Assembly: GCA_910587325.1 (NCBI GenBank)
Contig: CAJUKB010000006.1
Location: forward strand, 9,314-73,313
DNA from: an uncultured Bacilli bacterium
GTDB lineage: Bacteria; Bacillota_I; Bacilli_A; RF39; UBA660
DNA length: 64,000 bases
Direction of reading: 5' to 3'
A program made the translations under genes and the position numbers. This document shows positions 53,703 to 64,000 of this stretch, piece after piece. Below the pieces are notes generated by a model. That model saw only the letters and a program-made list of their open reading frames with translations, did no database searches and had not been told where the DNA came from. Every line of letters starts with the position of its first letter. Within the stretch, counting starts at the first letter, position 1.

Positions 53703-53882
53703 TGTGGATACTTTTTTAACTTATTCCTTATTGAAATAGACATATCAACACTATGAACATAATGTTGATAAACTATATGAACAATGTTTATAATTTATAA
53801 ACTAAAATTTGTGGATAATGTTGATAAATTAAGAAAAGTCAGTTATTATAATGGCAAATTCATGTGGATAACATGTGCATAA
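53703..53882. other. DnaA-box cluster upstream of dnaA (part of oriC)
   Basis: Boxes with the TGTGGATAA pattern at 53703-53711 (one mismatch), 53810-53818, 53863-53871 and 53874-53882 (TGTGCATAA), plus TGTTGATAA variants at 53763 and near 53817. The surrounding sequence is very AT-rich. Together with the cluster after dnaA it forms the bipartite origin typical of Firmicutes. Confidence 0.85.
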
Positions 53883-53971
53883 CCATGTGTTTTATTTTTT
53901 TCACTTTTCAATAGTTGATTATTGAGATACAATGAAATTACTTAAGGTAGCAGAGAGTGGGGTGAGGGAAT

Positions 53972-55324
53972 TTGCTAGTTGAAGAGTTGTGGAATACTTT
54001 TTTAGAAACAATTAAAAAAGAAATTAATTCCGCTTCATACAGTGCTTGGTTTCATGATTTAAAATTACTTAATGTGGAGAAGGATTCTTTAACTATTCAA
54101 GTTCCAATGGAAATCCACAAAAAAATACTTGGAGATAATTATTATTCTCTTATGGAAGAAATTTTATTTAATCTATCAGGCATTACATATAATATAAAAT
54201 TTGTTTTAGAAGAGGAAAAACAAGTAGAAAATAGTCTTTCTCCTCCTACTATAGAAAATACGAAAGTGGATGCATTATGGGAAAGCAATTTGGATAAGAC
54301 TCTCAATTTTGATAATTATATTGTGGGAAATACCAATCGTTTTGCAAAAGTAGCTGGTATGGCAGTAGCAGAACAACCAGGAAAAATTCACAATCCTTTA
54401 TTTATATATGGAAAAAGTGGCCTTGGAAAAACACACTTAATGCATGCAATTGGAAATTTTATTACAGAAACAACCAATAAAAAAGTCTTATACACAACTA
54501 GTGATATGTTTATGAACGAATATATTGGTATTGCAGGAATGGAAAAAGGAAAAAATGCGATTGATTATTCCAACAACTTTAAAAATAAATACCGAAATGT
54601 CGATGTATTAATTATCGACGATATCCAATACTTAGTTGGAGCAGATAAAACACAAGAAGAATTCTTCTATACCTTTAATGCTCTTCATCAAGCCAATAAA
54701 CAAATTATTATTAGTTCCGATAGAAGTCCGGATGACTTAAAAAAAATAGAAGAACGGCTTAGAAGTAGATTTATGTGGGGATTGCCTGTAAATATTGACC
54801 CTCCTGATTTTGATCTTCGAGTACGGATTATTAAACAAAAGTTAAAAGGAAAGAGTATTGAAGATAAGATTGATGAAGAAGTCATTGAATTTATCGCAAA
54901 TAATTGCCAAAACGATGTCCGTTTCCTAGAAGGAACTTTAAATCGATTAATGGCCTATACCGCTATGATAGTTCCCAATAGAATTGATTTAGAATTTGCT
55001 AACGAAGCTTTAAAAGATTATTTGAATGTAAATATATATTCCGATAACTCTATAGAAAATATTCAAAAAGCAGTATCGGATTTTTACAATATTACAATAG
55101 AAGATTTAAAAGGAAAAAAACGAAGTAATAAAATCGCATATCCTAGACAAATTGGGATGTATTTAGCTAGAATGCTAACAGAAGAAACGGTTTCAAGAAT
55201 TGGACTAGAGTTTGGAGGACGAGACCATTCTACTGTTATTCACGCTTGTGATAAGATTACGGAAGATTTAAAAACTAATAAAAAATTAGAAAGTGAGTTG
55301 CAGATGATAAAAAGTAAATTTTAA
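53972..55324 (+). CDS. dnaA: Chromosomal replication initiator
   Basis: 450 residues. Start codon is TTG (53972), giving MLVEELWNTFLETI, with GGTGAGGG upstream. Domain III Walker A GKSGLGKTHLMHA, DIQYLVG, and the C-terminal GGRDHSTVIHACDKI signature for DnaA boxes are all present. It opens the origin for replication. DnaA boxes flank the gene on both sides, so autoregulation is likely. Confidence 0.97.
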   Translation: MLVEELWNTFLETIKKEINSASYSAWFHDLKLLNVEKDSLTIQVPMEIHKKILGDNYYSLMEEILFNLSGITYNIKFVLEEEKQVENSLSPPTIENTKVDALWESNLDKTLNFDNYIVGNTNRFAKVAGMAVAEQPGKIHNPLFIYGKSGLGKTHLMHAIGNFITETTNKKVLYTTSDMFMNEYIGIAGMEKGKNAIDYSNNFKNKYRNVDVLIIDDIQYLVGADKTQEEFFYTFNALHQANKQIIISSDRSPDDLKKIEERLRSRFMWGLPVNIDPPDFDLRVRIIKQKLKGKSIEDKIDEEVIEFIANNCQNDVRFLEGTLNRLMAYTAMIVPNRIDLEFANEALKDYLNVNIYSDNSIENIQKAVSDFYNITIEDLKGKKRSNKIAYPRQIGMYLARMLTEETVSRIGLEFGGRDHSTVIHACDKITEDLKTNKKLESELQMIKSKF

Positions 55325-55470
55325 AATGTGGATAAATGTGCATAACTTTAAAATGTAAAAGAGTAGTTATTCACACCAAAAAATAGAAAAATGCTAGATA
55401 AATAAAGAGATAGAATACTTATCCACGTTATCCACTCTATAATAAAAAAAATAATTAAAATTAAAAAATA
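55325..55470. other. oriC: DnaA boxes and AT-rich unwinding region between dnaA and dnaN
   Basis: Boxes at 55327-55335 (TGTGGATAA), 55337-55345 (TGTGCATAA), 55367-55375 (TTATTCACA), 55419-55427 (TTATCCACG) and 55428-55436 (TTATCCACT), followed by an almost pure A/T stretch from 55437 to about 55478. This is the likely duplex-unwinding element. Confidence 0.88.
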
Positions 55471-55488
55471 AGAAAGAAGGAATGAATT

Positions 55489-56607
55489 ATGAAATTTGCA
55501 ATTGATAAAAACATTTTGCTAGAAAATTTAAATCATGTAATAAAAGGGGTTTCTACTAAGAATGTGATACCAGTCTTAAATGGAATAAAGTTTGATTTAA
55601 CCAACAACGGACTTTCTTTAACTGCTAGTGATAGTGAACTTACCATTAATTCTTTTATTGAAGCTAAGGAAATAGAAAATATAGAAAGTACAGGAACTAT
55701 TATTATTCAAAGTAAGTTTCTATTAGATATTATTAGAAAATTACCAAGTGATGTTGTGAACTTTGAAGTTATCGACAGATTAAAAATACGAATTTATACA
55801 GAGAATGCCCAATTTAATTTAAATTGTTTAGATGCTAATGATTATCCCAATTTAAAAATGGAAGAACATAAAGATCCTATTAATTTAAAAGGGGATGTCT
55901 TAAAATCTTTAATCAATCAAACGGTATTTGCCATCTCCAATCAAGAACTTCGTCCACTACTAACCGGAGTAAATGTAACCATTACTGGAGATGAACTCGT
56001 ATTTATTGCAACGGATTCTTATCGACTTGCTAAGAAAAATATGAAATTAGAAACTCCAATTGAAACAGATATCAACATTGTTATTCCTGGTAAAAATATT
56101 ATTGAATTAGAAAAGATTATTACGGATGAAGAAAATGTGGAAATGCATATCTTTAATAATAAAGTGTTGTTTAAATATAAAAACATAAAATTTCAAACCA
56201 ATCTTTTATCAGGAACGTATCCAAATACTACGAACTTAATTCCAACAGAGTATGGAATTATTGTGAAAATCAATAAAGAAGAATATACTGCAAGTGTGGA
56301 TAGAGCAGCCTTATTAACACAAGGAAAAGATAAGAACATTATTAAAATGAAATTAGAAAATAAAGTGATTACTATAAATTCTTATGCTTCTGAAATTGGA
56401 AAAGTAGAAGAAAAGCTAGCAGTAGATACGGAAACTAGTTCTGCTATTGATATTTCTTTTAGTTCTAAATATATGTTAGAAGCATTAAGAACTATTAAAG
56501 AAGAAGAGATATTGCTTTTAATGACAGATGATGTAAAACCAATTGTAATTAAGTCTGTTAGTGATGAATCTTTAATACAATTAATATTACCAATTAAAAC
56601 TTACTAA
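55489..56607 (+). CDS. dnaN: DNA polymerase III sliding clamp (beta)
   Basis: 372 residues with three clamp domains; DSYRLAKKN and the C-terminal LIQLILPIKTY are characteristic (normal ending ...PMR/T..). GAAGGAATGAATT lies before the ATG. Tethers the polymerase to DNA. Follows dnaA directly with the origin between them. Confidence 0.97.
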   Translation: MKFAIDKNILLENLNHVIKGVSTKNVIPVLNGIKFDLTNNGLSLTASDSELTINSFIEAKEIENIESTGTIIIQSKFLLDIIRKLPSDVVNFEVIDRLKIRIYTENAQFNLNCLDANDYPNLKMEEHKDPINLKGDVLKSLINQTVFAISNQELRPLLTGVNVTITGDELVFIATDSYRLAKKNMKLETPIETDINIVIPGKNIIELEKIITDEENVEMHIFNNKVLFKYKNIKFQTNLLSGTYPNTTNLIPTEYGIIVKINKEEYTASVDRAALLTQGKDKNIIKMKLENKVITINSYASEIGKVEEKLAVDTETSSAIDISFSSKYMLEALRTIKEEEILLLMTDDVKPIVIKSVSDESLIQLILPIKTY

Positions 56608-56699
56608 AAAAATGTAAGTTTTTTTCTTTTTTCGACAAAAAAATGCCTTTTTAGAAGTTAAGATAGAGAACAATTTTAACAGGTGGGAGGTGGTTTTAG

Positions 56700-57146
56700 G
56701 TGAATAAGTATGCAGTTAATGATAAGACAATAGCTTTATATTCTATGACAAATAAGACAAGAGTGTATGAGGAAGATAAAAATTTCATAGTCGATGCTCC
56801 GGCGAGTGAAATCATGGAAGAAAGTTGTTCTTATTTTGGTAGTTCTTTAGAAGGTAGAAAAAAAGGAACTAATAGTTTAATAGGAGTAAGTTATAAAGCT
56901 CCTATCATTGTAGAAGAAAGTAAAGATTTAATATTCTTTCCAACAGCAAGTCCTAAACTTAAAAATTGCTCTTGGTTACGTTCTAGTAAAATAGAGCGAT
57001 ATTACTATAAGAATGGTCATTTAGTAGTAGAATTTAAAAATGGGGATAAAATACTACTTAATATTTCTTATGATACCATTAATAATCAAATTTTAAGAGC
57101 TACAAGATTAGAATCTGTTTTAAAAGATAGGAAAATGCAGAAATAG
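56700..57146 (+). CDS. ComK-like competence regulator
   Basis: 148 residues. MEESCSYFGSSLEGRKKGTN ... PIIVEE...DLIFFPTASPK-LKNCSWL matches ComK strongly as I remember it (CxxYGSSyEGRkeGT and FFPTtSPt..CSWi). In Bacillus ComK switches on DNA-uptake genes. Start is GTG with GGAGGTGG about 8 bases upstream. It takes the place where yaaA often sits, between dnaN and recF. It may instead have another role here. Confidence 0.8.
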   Translation: MNKYAVNDKTIALYSMTNKTRVYEEDKNFIVDAPASEIMEESCSYFGSSLEGRKKGTNSLIGVSYKAPIIVEESKDLIFFPTASPKLKNCSWLRSSKIERYYYKNGHLVVEFKNGDKILLNISYDTINNQILRATRLESVLKDRKMQK

Positions 57147-57203
57147 TTTATTTACTATAAGTAGTTTTTTATGATAAACTAGAAATAGTTAGGGAGGTTT
57201 TGT

Positions 57204-57911
57204 ATGAAACAAATACAAACAAGTACTGAATTAGAAAGTACAAGTTATAGATGCTTATTTGAAGGAATAAAAGAAAATGGTGTAGAACCTTTTTTAGGAT
57301 TAGTTCAAGATATTCTAACCATTTCTAGAAGAGAAACTTTAATTAAACAAACCCTTTTTTCTAGTACTAATGATTTAGCTAAATTAAAAAAAAATCATCG
57401 TGAAATAATTAAATATTTTAAATTACATAAAGAAGAATTAGTCCGTTTTTCTGTTACTAATGAAAATATTTTAATGACTTTGCTATGTCTATCACAAGAT
57501 AATACACTTTTAGATTTATATCTTGAAAATGCAAGAAAGTTAGAAGAATTAAAAGTTAGTACTATAAATTTTCAACATTTTCAAAATATGTATGCAGATA
57601 CTTGTAGAATTTATCGAAATAAAAAAGGACAAATTATACATATAACTAAATACTATACAGATGGTCAAATAGTATCTGATGGACAAGAAATTTTAATTGA
57701 TTCTCTATTTAATAATAGTATAATTCCTTTTTCTATTAATTTAGAAAATAAAATGACTTTTGTTTTACGAGCAGAGAATAATGAGAATTCATACCAATTT
57801 AGAAATATTACTATTGAAAATTTTGGATTTGATAGTGCAAAACTTCCAAGTGAAGAAGAACTTCAAAGTTATGAAATACCACAAGAATATGTTAGAAAAA
57901 GAATAAAATAA
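57204..57911 (+). CDS. Hypothetical protein (235 aa)
   Basis: Starts MKQIQTSTELESTSYRCLFE with AGGGAGG at 6 bases. Helical first half, beta-rich second half (IHITKYYTDGQIVSDGQEI). No family recognised. Same direction as comK-like and recF; a loose terminator-like GAGT...ACTC pair with a T run follows (57918-57961). Confidence 0.55.
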   Translation: MKQIQTSTELESTSYRCLFEGIKENGVEPFLGLVQDILTISRRETLIKQTLFSSTNDLAKLKKNHREIIKYFKLHKEELVRFSVTNENILMTLLCLSQDNTLLDLYLENARKLEELKVSTINFQHFQNMYADTCRIYRNKKGQIIHITKYYTDGQIVSDGQEILIDSLFNNSIIPFSINLENKMTFVLRAENNENSYQFRNITIENFGFDSAKLPSEEELQSYEIPQEYVRKRIK

Positions 57912-57995
57912 ATTATTAAGAGTTAAGTTAAATTTAATAAAATGTTCTTCACTCTTTTTTTATGGAAAAATAACTTAAAATAAGTCAAAAAATTC

Positions 57996-58057
57996 TTCAA
58001 ACATAGTCAAATTTATGATATAATTTTAATAGGTATAGGAGTACATAAATACCTATT
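57996..58057 (+). promoter_or_regulatory. Promoter and leader hairpin of recF-gyrB-gyrA
   Basis: TTCAAA (57996-58001), 17 bases, TATAAT (58019-58024). Directly downstream a 9-bp perfect inverted repeat (AATAGGTAT at 58028-58036, ATACCTATT at 58049-58057) forms a hairpin whose loop contains AGGAG, in the 5' leader before recF. Confidence 0.5.
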
Positions 58058-58089
58058 ATTTTATTATACGGGCGTAAAAGAGGCAAAAT

Positions 58090-59181
58090 ATGCAAATACA
58101 GGAATTGAAATTACTAAATTTTCGAAATTATGATAAAGTACAAATTACCTTTGCTCCTCATTTAAATATTATTTATGGAAAAAATGGGAGTGGAAAAACA
58201 AATTTAGTGGAAGCAATTTATGTACTTGCTCTTACGAGAAGTTTTAAACAAGTGAATGATAAAACTTTGATACGCAATACTACCAATTTAACAAAAATAG
58301 AGGGAACTATAAAAAATAAGTATCAAAATACATATAAAGTGATTTTAACTCCTGAAGGTAAGAAAGTTAAAATTGATAATAATAAAATTACTAAAATTAG
58401 TGATTATATTTCTAAAATTAATATAGTTTTATTTAATCCTAATGATTTAAAAATGATTAAAGATACGCCGAGTATAAGAAGAAAATATTTAAATATTGCC
58501 ATTTCTCAGTTAAATGTTAGTTATTTAAGGCAACTAAATACATATAATAAGCTTATTAAAACAAGGAATGCTTATTTAAAAAAAATGTATTTGAACGGGA
58601 ATTCATTAAAATCTTATCTAGATGTCATTACAGAAAAACTAGTGGATGTAGGACTAGAAATTTATAATTCTAGAAAAGAGTATATTGCTTTATTAAATTC
58701 ATTTATTGGAAATATTTATGAGAAAATTGCAAGAGCGGGAAATTTAAAAGTAAACTATCAAAGTGATTTTGATTTGAAGACGAAAGAAGAATTACTTGCT
58801 ATATATCAAAAAAATTTAAGTAAGGATTTAACTTTTGGAAAAACCAATTTAGGAGTGCATCATGATGATTTGGAATTTACTTTAGATAATCTTGCTCTTA
58901 AAGATTATGGTTCCGAGGGTCAACAAAAGAATGCGGTAATTTCTTGGAAGTTTAGTGAAATTGCGATTATTCGAAAAGAAAAAGAAATTACTCCCATACT
59001 TATTTTAGATGATTTACTAAGTGAATTAGATGTAGAAAAAATAGAGAATATATTTACGTTCATTGATAAAGAAATTCAAACATTTATTACGACAACGGAA
59101 ATAGAGAAAGTAACTTCTTTATTAGTGAATAGTGATTATAAGAAAATATGTGTTTCCAATGGAAAACTAGAGGAGGTATAA
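58090..59181 (+). CDS. recF: DNA replication and repair protein RecF
   Basis: 363 residues. [15 protein letters not shown] (Walker A at about 29-43), [12 protein letters not shown] (Walker B) and the signature [14 protein letters not shown]. Loads RecA at gaps in damaged DNA. AGAGGC precedes the ATG; the stop is 2 bases before gyrB. No yaaA gene lies directly upstream. Confidence 0.96.
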   Translation: MQIQELKLLNFRNYDKVQITFAPHLNIIYGKNGSGKTNLVEAIYVLALTRSFKQVNDKTLIRNTTNLTKIEGTIKNKYQNTYKVILTPEGKKVKIDNNKITKISDYISKINIVLFNPNDLKMIKDTPSIRRKYLNIAISQLNVSYLRQLNTYNKLIKTRNAYLKKMYLNGNSLKSYLDVITEKLVDVGLEIYNSRKEYIALLNSFIGNIYEKIARAGNLKVNYQSDFDLKTKEELLAIYQKNLSKDLTFGKTNLGVHHDDLEFTLDNLALKDYGSEGQQKNAVISWKFSEIAIIRKEKEITPILILDDLLSELDVEKIENIFTFIDKEIQTFITTTEIEKVTSLLVNSDYKKICVSNGKLEEV

Positions 59182-59183
59182 AA

Positions 59184-61106
59184 ATGGATGAGAAAGTAAC
59201 ACATTATAATGATGATGATATTCAAGTTTTGGAAGGTTTAGAAGCGGTTCGTAAAAGACCCGGAATGTATATTGGATCAACAAGTGAAAAAGGGCTTCAC
59301 CATTTAGTTTGGGAAATTGTCGATAATGCAATTGATGAAGCCTTAGCCGGATATTGTGATGACATTGAGGTTGTAATTGGTAAAGGGAATACGATAACCG
59401 TTAAGGATGATGGACGTGGAATGCCAACAGGTATTAACAAAAAAACTGGGTTATCCACAGTGGAAACAATTTTCACCGTACTACATGCCGGTGGAAAATT
59501 TGGTGGCGGTGGCTACAAAGTAAGTGGAGGACTACATGGTGTTGGTGCAAGTGTTGTTAATGCGTTATCTACTTGGCTTGAGGTAACTGTATATCATGAT
59601 GGGAAAATTTTCTATCAGAAGTTTCAAGATGGTGGTAAACCTGTAGAAGAGTTAAAAGAAATAGGTACTTGTGAAGAAAATAGAACGGGAACTACTGTTA
59701 CGTTTAAAGCAGACCCGGAGATATTCACAGAAACCACGGTTTATAATTACGATACACTTGCGAAACGTTTACAAGAACTAGCTTTCTTAAATAAAGGAAT
59801 TCGTATTATTTTGATTGATGAACGTGAAGAAGAGAAGAAAAATGAGTATTTGTATAATGGTGGAATTATTGAGTATGTTGGGATGTTAAATAAGAATAAG
59901 ACACCAATTCATGAAAATGTCATGTATTTTGAAGGAACAGAAGATGGGATAGAACTAGAAGTTGCCATGCAATATAATGATTCTTATAATGCAAATGTCT
60001 ATAGTTTTACCAATAATATCAATACTTATGAAGGTGGAACCCATGAGGATGGTGTTAAAAGAGCATTAACACGAATTATCAACAATTATGCAAGAAATAA
60101 TAAGATTTTAAAAGATAATGATGAAGCGTTAACTGGAGAAGATGTTAGAGAAGGCTTAACTATGATTATTTCTTGTAAGCATCCTGACCCTCAATTTGAA
60201 GGACAAACCAAGACTAAGCTTGGTAATGCAGAAGTAAGAAAAATTGCTGATGACGTGTTTAGTGAAGGATTTGAACGTTTTTTGATGGAGAATCCTAATG
60301 AAGCTAAAACGATTATGGATAAAGCAACGACTGCTGCAAGGGCAAGACTAGCTGCTAAAAAAGCAAGAGAACTTACTAGAAGAAAATCGCCTTTGGATAC
60401 GATAAATACATTGGGTAAGCTTGCTGATTGTACTAGTAAAGACGCAACAATCTCAGAGATTTTTATTGTGGAAGGGGACAGTGCAGGAGGTTCAGCAAAG
60501 TCGGCTAGGATTCCTAAAACACAGGCTATTCTTCCATTAAGAGGTAAGATTTTAAATGTAGAAAAAGCAAGACTAGATAGAGCATTATCAAATGAAGAAA
60601 TAAGAACAATGATTACCGCATTTGGTACAGGAATTGGCGATGATTTTGATATTGAAAAATTAAGATATCACAAAATTGTTATTATGACCGATGCCGATGT
60701 GGATGGTTCACATATTCAAATCTTGTTATTGACATTGTTCTATCGTTTCTTTAGACCGATTATAGAAGGCGGATATGTGTATATAGCACAACCACCATTG
60801 TTTAGAATTACGCATGGTAAAAATATTAAATATGTGCAAGATGAGGTTGAGTATGAAGAATATCGTGCTACCTTACCTGCAAGTGCAAAGCCTACAGTAA
60901 ATCGTTTTAAAGGGTTAGGAGAAATGAATGCAGAAGATTTGCGTGATACCACAATGAGTATTGAAAATCGTGTCTTAAGAAGAGTGACAATTGAAGATGC
61001 TATGGCTGCTGATAAAATAATATCTGAATTTATGGGTGATGACGTATTGCCACGTAAGGTATTTTTGGAAGAGCATGGTCACGAATATACGGAATTGGAT
61101 GTTTAG
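59184..61106 (+). CDS. gyrB: DNA gyrase subunit B
   Basis: 640 residues. GHKL ATPase domain ([21 protein letters not shown]), TOPRIM motif ([21 protein letters not shown]) and the C-terminal GLGEM...RDTTM. Start 59184 with AGGAGGT; a longer reading into recF is unlikely. Supercoils DNA with GyrA; origin-proximal as in most bacteria. Confidence 0.97.
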   Translation: MDEKVTHYNDDDIQVLEGLEAVRKRPGMYIGSTSEKGLHHLVWEIVDNAIDEALAGYCDDIEVVIGKGNTITVKDDGRGMPTGINKKTGLSTVETIFTVLHAGGKFGGGGYKVSGGLHGVGASVVNALSTWLEVTVYHDGKIFYQKFQDGGKPVEELKEIGTCEENRTGTTVTFKADPEIFTETTVYNYDTLAKRLQELAFLNKGIRIILIDEREEEKKNEYLYNGGIIEYVGMLNKNKTPIHENVMYFEGTEDGIELEVAMQYNDSYNANVYSFTNNINTYEGGTHEDGVKRALTRIINNYARNNKILKDNDEALTGEDVREGLTMIISCKHPDPQFEGQTKTKLGNAEVRKIADDVFSEGFERFLMENPNEAKTIMDKATTAARARLAAKKARELTRRKSPLDTINTLGKLADCTSKDATISEIFIVEGDSAGGSAKSARIPKTQAILPLRGKILNVEKARLDRALSNEEIRTMITAFGTGIGDDFDIEKLRYHKIVIMTDADVDGSHIQILLLTLFYRFFRPIIEGGYVYIAQPPLFRITHGKNIKYVQDEVEYEEYRATLPASAKPTVNRFKGLGEMNAEDLRDTTMSIENRVLRRVTIEDAMAADKIISEFMGDDVLPRKVFLEEHGHEYTELDV

Positions 61107-61118
61107 GAGGGTCAAATT

Positions 61119-63668
61119 ATGGATAAGATAGTAGAAAATAATATTACAGAAGAATTTAGAAAATCCTTTGGTACTTATGCAATGAGTGTAATTGTCGATC
61201 GTGCTTTACCTGATCTTCGAGATGGTTGTAAGCCTGTTCACCGTCGTATTTTATATTCTATGTACGAAGCGGGCTATACACCTGATAAGCCATACCGTAA
61301 ATGTGCTAGAATTGTCGGAGATGTAATGGGAAAATATCATCCACATGGAGATACTTCTATTTATGATGCTATGGTTCGTATGGCTCAAAACTTTAGTTTT
61401 AGACATATGTTAGTAGATGGTCATGGTAATTTTGGTAATATGGATGGCGATGGTGCTGCTGCCATGCGTTATACAGAAGCAAAGTTATCAAAAATTGCAT
61501 TGGAAATGGTTAGAGATATCAACAAAGATACAGTGGAATTTGTACCTAATTTTGATGAAACGGAACATGAACCTAAAGTTTTGCCTAGTAGATTTCCAAA
61601 TATTTTAGTCAATGGAACGATGGGTATTGCTGTAGGTATGGCAACAAATATTCCACCACATAATTTGGGAGAAGTTATTGATGGATGTGTTGCTTATATT
61701 GATAATCATGATATTGATGTAGATGGGTTAATGCAATATATTAATGGACCTGATTTTCCAACAGGTGCCTCAATCCTTGGTAATAGTGGCATAAGAAAAG
61801 CCTATGAAACAGGTAAAGGTTCTATTACCATTCGTGGTCAAGCGGACATAGAGGAAGTCAATGGTAAAACAAGAATAGTGGTCACATCTTTACCTTATCA
61901 AGTAAATAAAAGTGAATTTCAATCCCGTATTGGTGAACTTGTTCGTGATAAAGTCATTGATGGAATTAGTGAACTTCATGAGGAATCAAATTTAGAAAAT
62001 CCAGTTCGAGTAGTTATCTATTTAAAAAGAGATGCTAATGCGAATGTAGTTTTAAATAATTTGTATAAATATACGCAGTTACAAACAACGTATGGCATTA
62101 ATTTATTAATGATTGACCAAGGTTCTCCTAAAATATTGGGGCTTAAAGATATTATTTCTAAATATATCGATTACCAAAAGGAAATTATTATTCGTAGAAC
62201 GAAGTTTGACTTAAAGAAGGCTGAAGAAAGAGTTCATATTTTAGAAGGTTTAAAGATTGCTTTAGATCATTTAGATGAGGTTATTAAAACCATCCGTGAA
62301 TCTGCAACCGATGTGATTGCAAAAGAACAATTGATGTCTAAATTTGGTTTAGATGATATCCAAGCTAATGCTATTTTGGAAATGAAATTACGTCGTTTAA
62401 CAGGTTTGGAAAGAGAAAAAATCGAAAATGAATTAGCAGAGTTACTAAAGACAATCGATGAGTTACGTAGTATTTTAGCAAGCGAAGAAAAAGTTCTTGC
62501 TATTATTAGAGAAGAACTTTTAGAAATTAAAAATAAATATGCAGATGAGAGAAGAACAGCGATTGATATGTCTGCAATTGAATACATTGAAGATGAATCT
62601 TTAATACCTGAGGAAGATATTATGATAGCACTTACCCACAATGGCTATATTAAACGTACAATATCCGATACGTTTAAATTACAAAATCGTGGAGGAGTAG
62701 GTATAAAGGGAATGAATACCAATGAAGAGGATTTTGTTGAACATTTGGTAAACTTATCCACACATGATTTTATTTTATTCTTTACGAATAAAGGAAAAGT
62801 ATATAGATTAAAAGGATATGAAATCCCTGAGTTTAGTCGTCAATCAAAAGGATTACCGGTTATCAACTTACTTCAAATAGAAAAAGAAGAAAAAATTAAT
62901 TCTATTTTAAGCGTTAAGAGGGAAGATACAGCAAAATACTTATTATTTGCTACGAAACAAGGTATTGTAAAACGTACTAATATTAGTGAATTTGAAAATA
63001 TCCGTAATAATGGAAAGATTTGTATTAGCTTGAGACCTAATGATGAATTGATTTCTGTTAAAAAGACAAGTGGAGAGGATTGCATCTTACTAGGTTCTGA
63101 TAATGGGCGTATGGTTAAGTTTATTGAAGATGAAATACGTGTTATGGGAAGAACTGCTAGTGGTGTAAGAGGTATCAATTTAGATGGTGGAGAATGTATT
63201 GGCGCAGAAATTGCAACGGATAATGATTCACTAATTATTGTAACGAAAAAAGGTTATGGTAAACAAACTGCTATTAGTGATTATCGTCAAACAAGACGTG
63301 GTAGTAAAGGTGTAAAAGCCTTGAATATTACAGAAAAAAATGGATCAATGGCTGCCTTTAGATTAGCACAAGAAAATAATGATTTAATTATTATTACCAA
63401 TACAGGAATGGTGATTCGTGTACCACTTGAGCAAATTAATACACTTGGTAGAGTTACGCAAGGTGTACGTGTTATCAACTTAAAAGGGGAGCAAGAAGTT
63501 TCGAATATTAGTTTAGTTGAGAAAACACCTGAAGTTACTGAAACTGAGGAAGTAGAAGAAAATACTACTACTGAGAATGTTAGTGAAGAAACATCAACAG
63601 AAATAACTTCAGAACAAAATGATGTTATTCCTACAGAAAATGAAGATATTGTAAATTCTGAAAACTAA
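61119..63668 (+). CDS. gyrA: DNA gyrase subunit A
   Basis: 849 residues. [29 protein letters not shown] at the N-terminus; the catalytic Tyr lies in [11 protein letters not shown]. The C-terminal domain has beta-pinwheel repeats ([18 protein letters not shown]) including the GyrA-box QTRRGSKG, so it is gyrase rather than topoisomerase IV. A Glu/Thr-rich tail of about 40 residues follows. AGGAGG precedes the ATG. Confidence 0.97.
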   Translation: MDKIVENNITEEFRKSFGTYAMSVIVDRALPDLRDGCKPVHRRILYSMYEAGYTPDKPYRKCARIVGDVMGKYHPHGDTSIYDAMVRMAQNFSFRHMLVDGHGNFGNMDGDGAAAMRYTEAKLSKIALEMVRDINKDTVEFVPNFDETEHEPKVLPSRFPNILVNGTMGIAVGMATNIPPHNLGEVIDGCVAYIDNHDIDVDGLMQYINGPDFPTGASILGNSGIRKAYETGKGSITIRGQADIEEVNGKTRIVVTSLPYQVNKSEFQSRIGELVRDKVIDGISELHEESNLENPVRVVIYLKRDANANVVLNNLYKYTQLQTTYGINLLMIDQGSPKILGLKDIISKYIDYQKEIIIRRTKFDLKKAEERVHILEGLKIALDHLDEVIKTIRESATDVIAKEQLMSKFGLDDIQANAILEMKLRRLTGLEREKIENELAELLKTIDELRSILASEEKVLAIIREELLEIKNKYADERRTAIDMSAIEYIEDESLIPEEDIMIALTHNGYIKRTISDTFKLQNRGGVGIKGMNTNEEDFVEHLVNLSTHDFILFFTNKGKVYRLKGYEIPEFSRQSKGLPVINLLQIEKEEKINSILSVKREDTAKYLLFATKQGIVKRTNISEFENIRNNGKICISLRPNDELISVKKTSGEDCILLGSDNGRMVKFIEDEIRVMGRTASGVRGINLDGGECIGAEIATDNDSLIIVTKKGYGKQTAISDYRQTRRGSKGVKALNITEKNGSMAAFRLAQENNDLIIITNTGMVIRVPLEQINTLGRVTQGVRVINLKGEQEVSNISLVEKTPEVTETEEVEENTTTENVSEETSTEITSEQNDVIPTENEDIVNSEN

Positions 63669-63670
63669 AA

Positions 63671-63686
63671 TGTTCCACGTGGAACA
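63671..63686. other. parS-like site, also the gyrA terminator stem
   Basis: TGTTCCACGTGGAACA is a perfect 16-bp palindrome differing by one base from the known Bacillus parS form TGTTCCACGTGAAACA. It is followed by a T run, so it is also a Rho-independent terminator for gyrA. Lies 2 bases after the stop codon. Confidence 0.75.
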
Positions 63687-63768
63687 TTTTTTTAAAATAT
63701 AACAAAGTTATATTTGCTAAGAATAAAATTATAATATATTATAATCCCCAAGAAAGGAATTAAAAATA

Positions 63769-63957
63769 ATGATAGTATATAGAGCAATTAATGATAGCCT
63801 ACAAAAAGGGATTGATGATAATTATAGAAATGAATTTTTAAATTATTGTAATGGTAAAATAAGTATACCTAATAAAGCATATTATGACGGATTTAATACG
63901 TTTAGTTATGATATAAATAAAAATTATCTGCATTTTTTTAAATTTATGTTGTGTTAA
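63769..63957 (+). pseudogene. Truncated paralogue of the 46473 gene
   Basis: 62 codons, starting MIVYRAINDSLQKGIDDNYR and ending GFNTFSYDINKNYLHFFKF then MLC and a stop. It matches the N-terminus of the protein at 46473-47093 (VYR, NTHKYQEDKDYIHFFRY) but stops where that protein goes on for 130 residues more. AAGAAAGGA precedes the ATG, so the short form may be translated. Likely a broken copy. Confidence 0.55.
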
Positions 63958-64000
63958 ACATAATGACTGATAAATAAAAGTAGTGTATAATTGAAATAGC

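Overview
The window is very AT-rich DNA from a low-GC Gram-positive bacterium. It carries the replication origin of a Bacilli-type chromosome: jag-yidC-rnpA-rpmH on one side of dnaA-dnaN and recF-gyrB-gyrA on the other, with mnmE, mnmG, rsmG and a ParB/Noc gene in the usual Firmicutes order. A class A penicillin-binding protein, a LysM amidase and a ComK-like gene point to a walled, possibly competence-capable Bacilli lineage, perhaps one of the small-genome gut groups near Erysipelotrichia/RF39. That placement is inference. TGA is used as a stop, so the code looks standard.

Layout. 1-1700: an AbiGi-like gene cut by the window edge, then the 3' part of a LysM amidase gene. 1701-35547: an integrative conjugative element (ICE) of about 33.8 kb that splits the amidase gene. 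A 6-bp core (CACCTC) lies at both ends, flanked inside by perfect 13-bp inverted repeats at equal spacing. Removing the element restores an in-frame 399-codon amidase. Inside the ICE, left to right: a large serine recombinase; small regulatory genes (ArpU-like, double HTH); a type I restriction-modification operon (hsdM-S-R); an AbiTii gene overlapping a small membrane-protein gene; the VirD4 coupling protein; three acidic unknowns; a Ser/Thr kinase; a MobL-like relaxase with ribbon-helix-helix partners and a probable oriT; an M23 peptidase; a HEPN protein; VirB4, VirB3-like, VirB6-like and VirB2-like transfer genes; ssb; a replication-initiator-like gene; a sortase with a thioester surface adhesin; a ParB-like protein; and small unknowns. 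The conjugation genes supply DNA processing, channel and surface attachment. The RM, AbiTii, HEPN and kinase genes look like defence cargo, several with their own promoter and terminator.

35548-53640: the amidase 5' part, a decayed PD-(D/E)XK transposase-type nuclease, PBP1, a radical SAM gene, a D-2-hydroxyacid dehydrogenase, two related RNA loci around a degenerate J-domain gene (one with an intact 28-residue membrane peptide, a candidate type I toxin), parB/noc, rsmG, mnmG, mnmE, a HipA-like protein, a P-loop protein with an altered Walker A, jag, yidC, rnpA and rpmH. 53640-64000: DnaA boxes on both sides of dnaA, then dnaN, comK-like, an unknown, recF, gyrB, gyrA, a parS-like palindrome that doubles as the gyrA terminator, and a truncated paralogue of the gene beside mnmE.

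The most interesting points are the reversible inactivation of the amidase by the ICE, the AbiTii/small-membrane-protein pair that shares a repeat motif, and the two paralogous RNAs whose 5' and 3' ends pair with compensatory changes.
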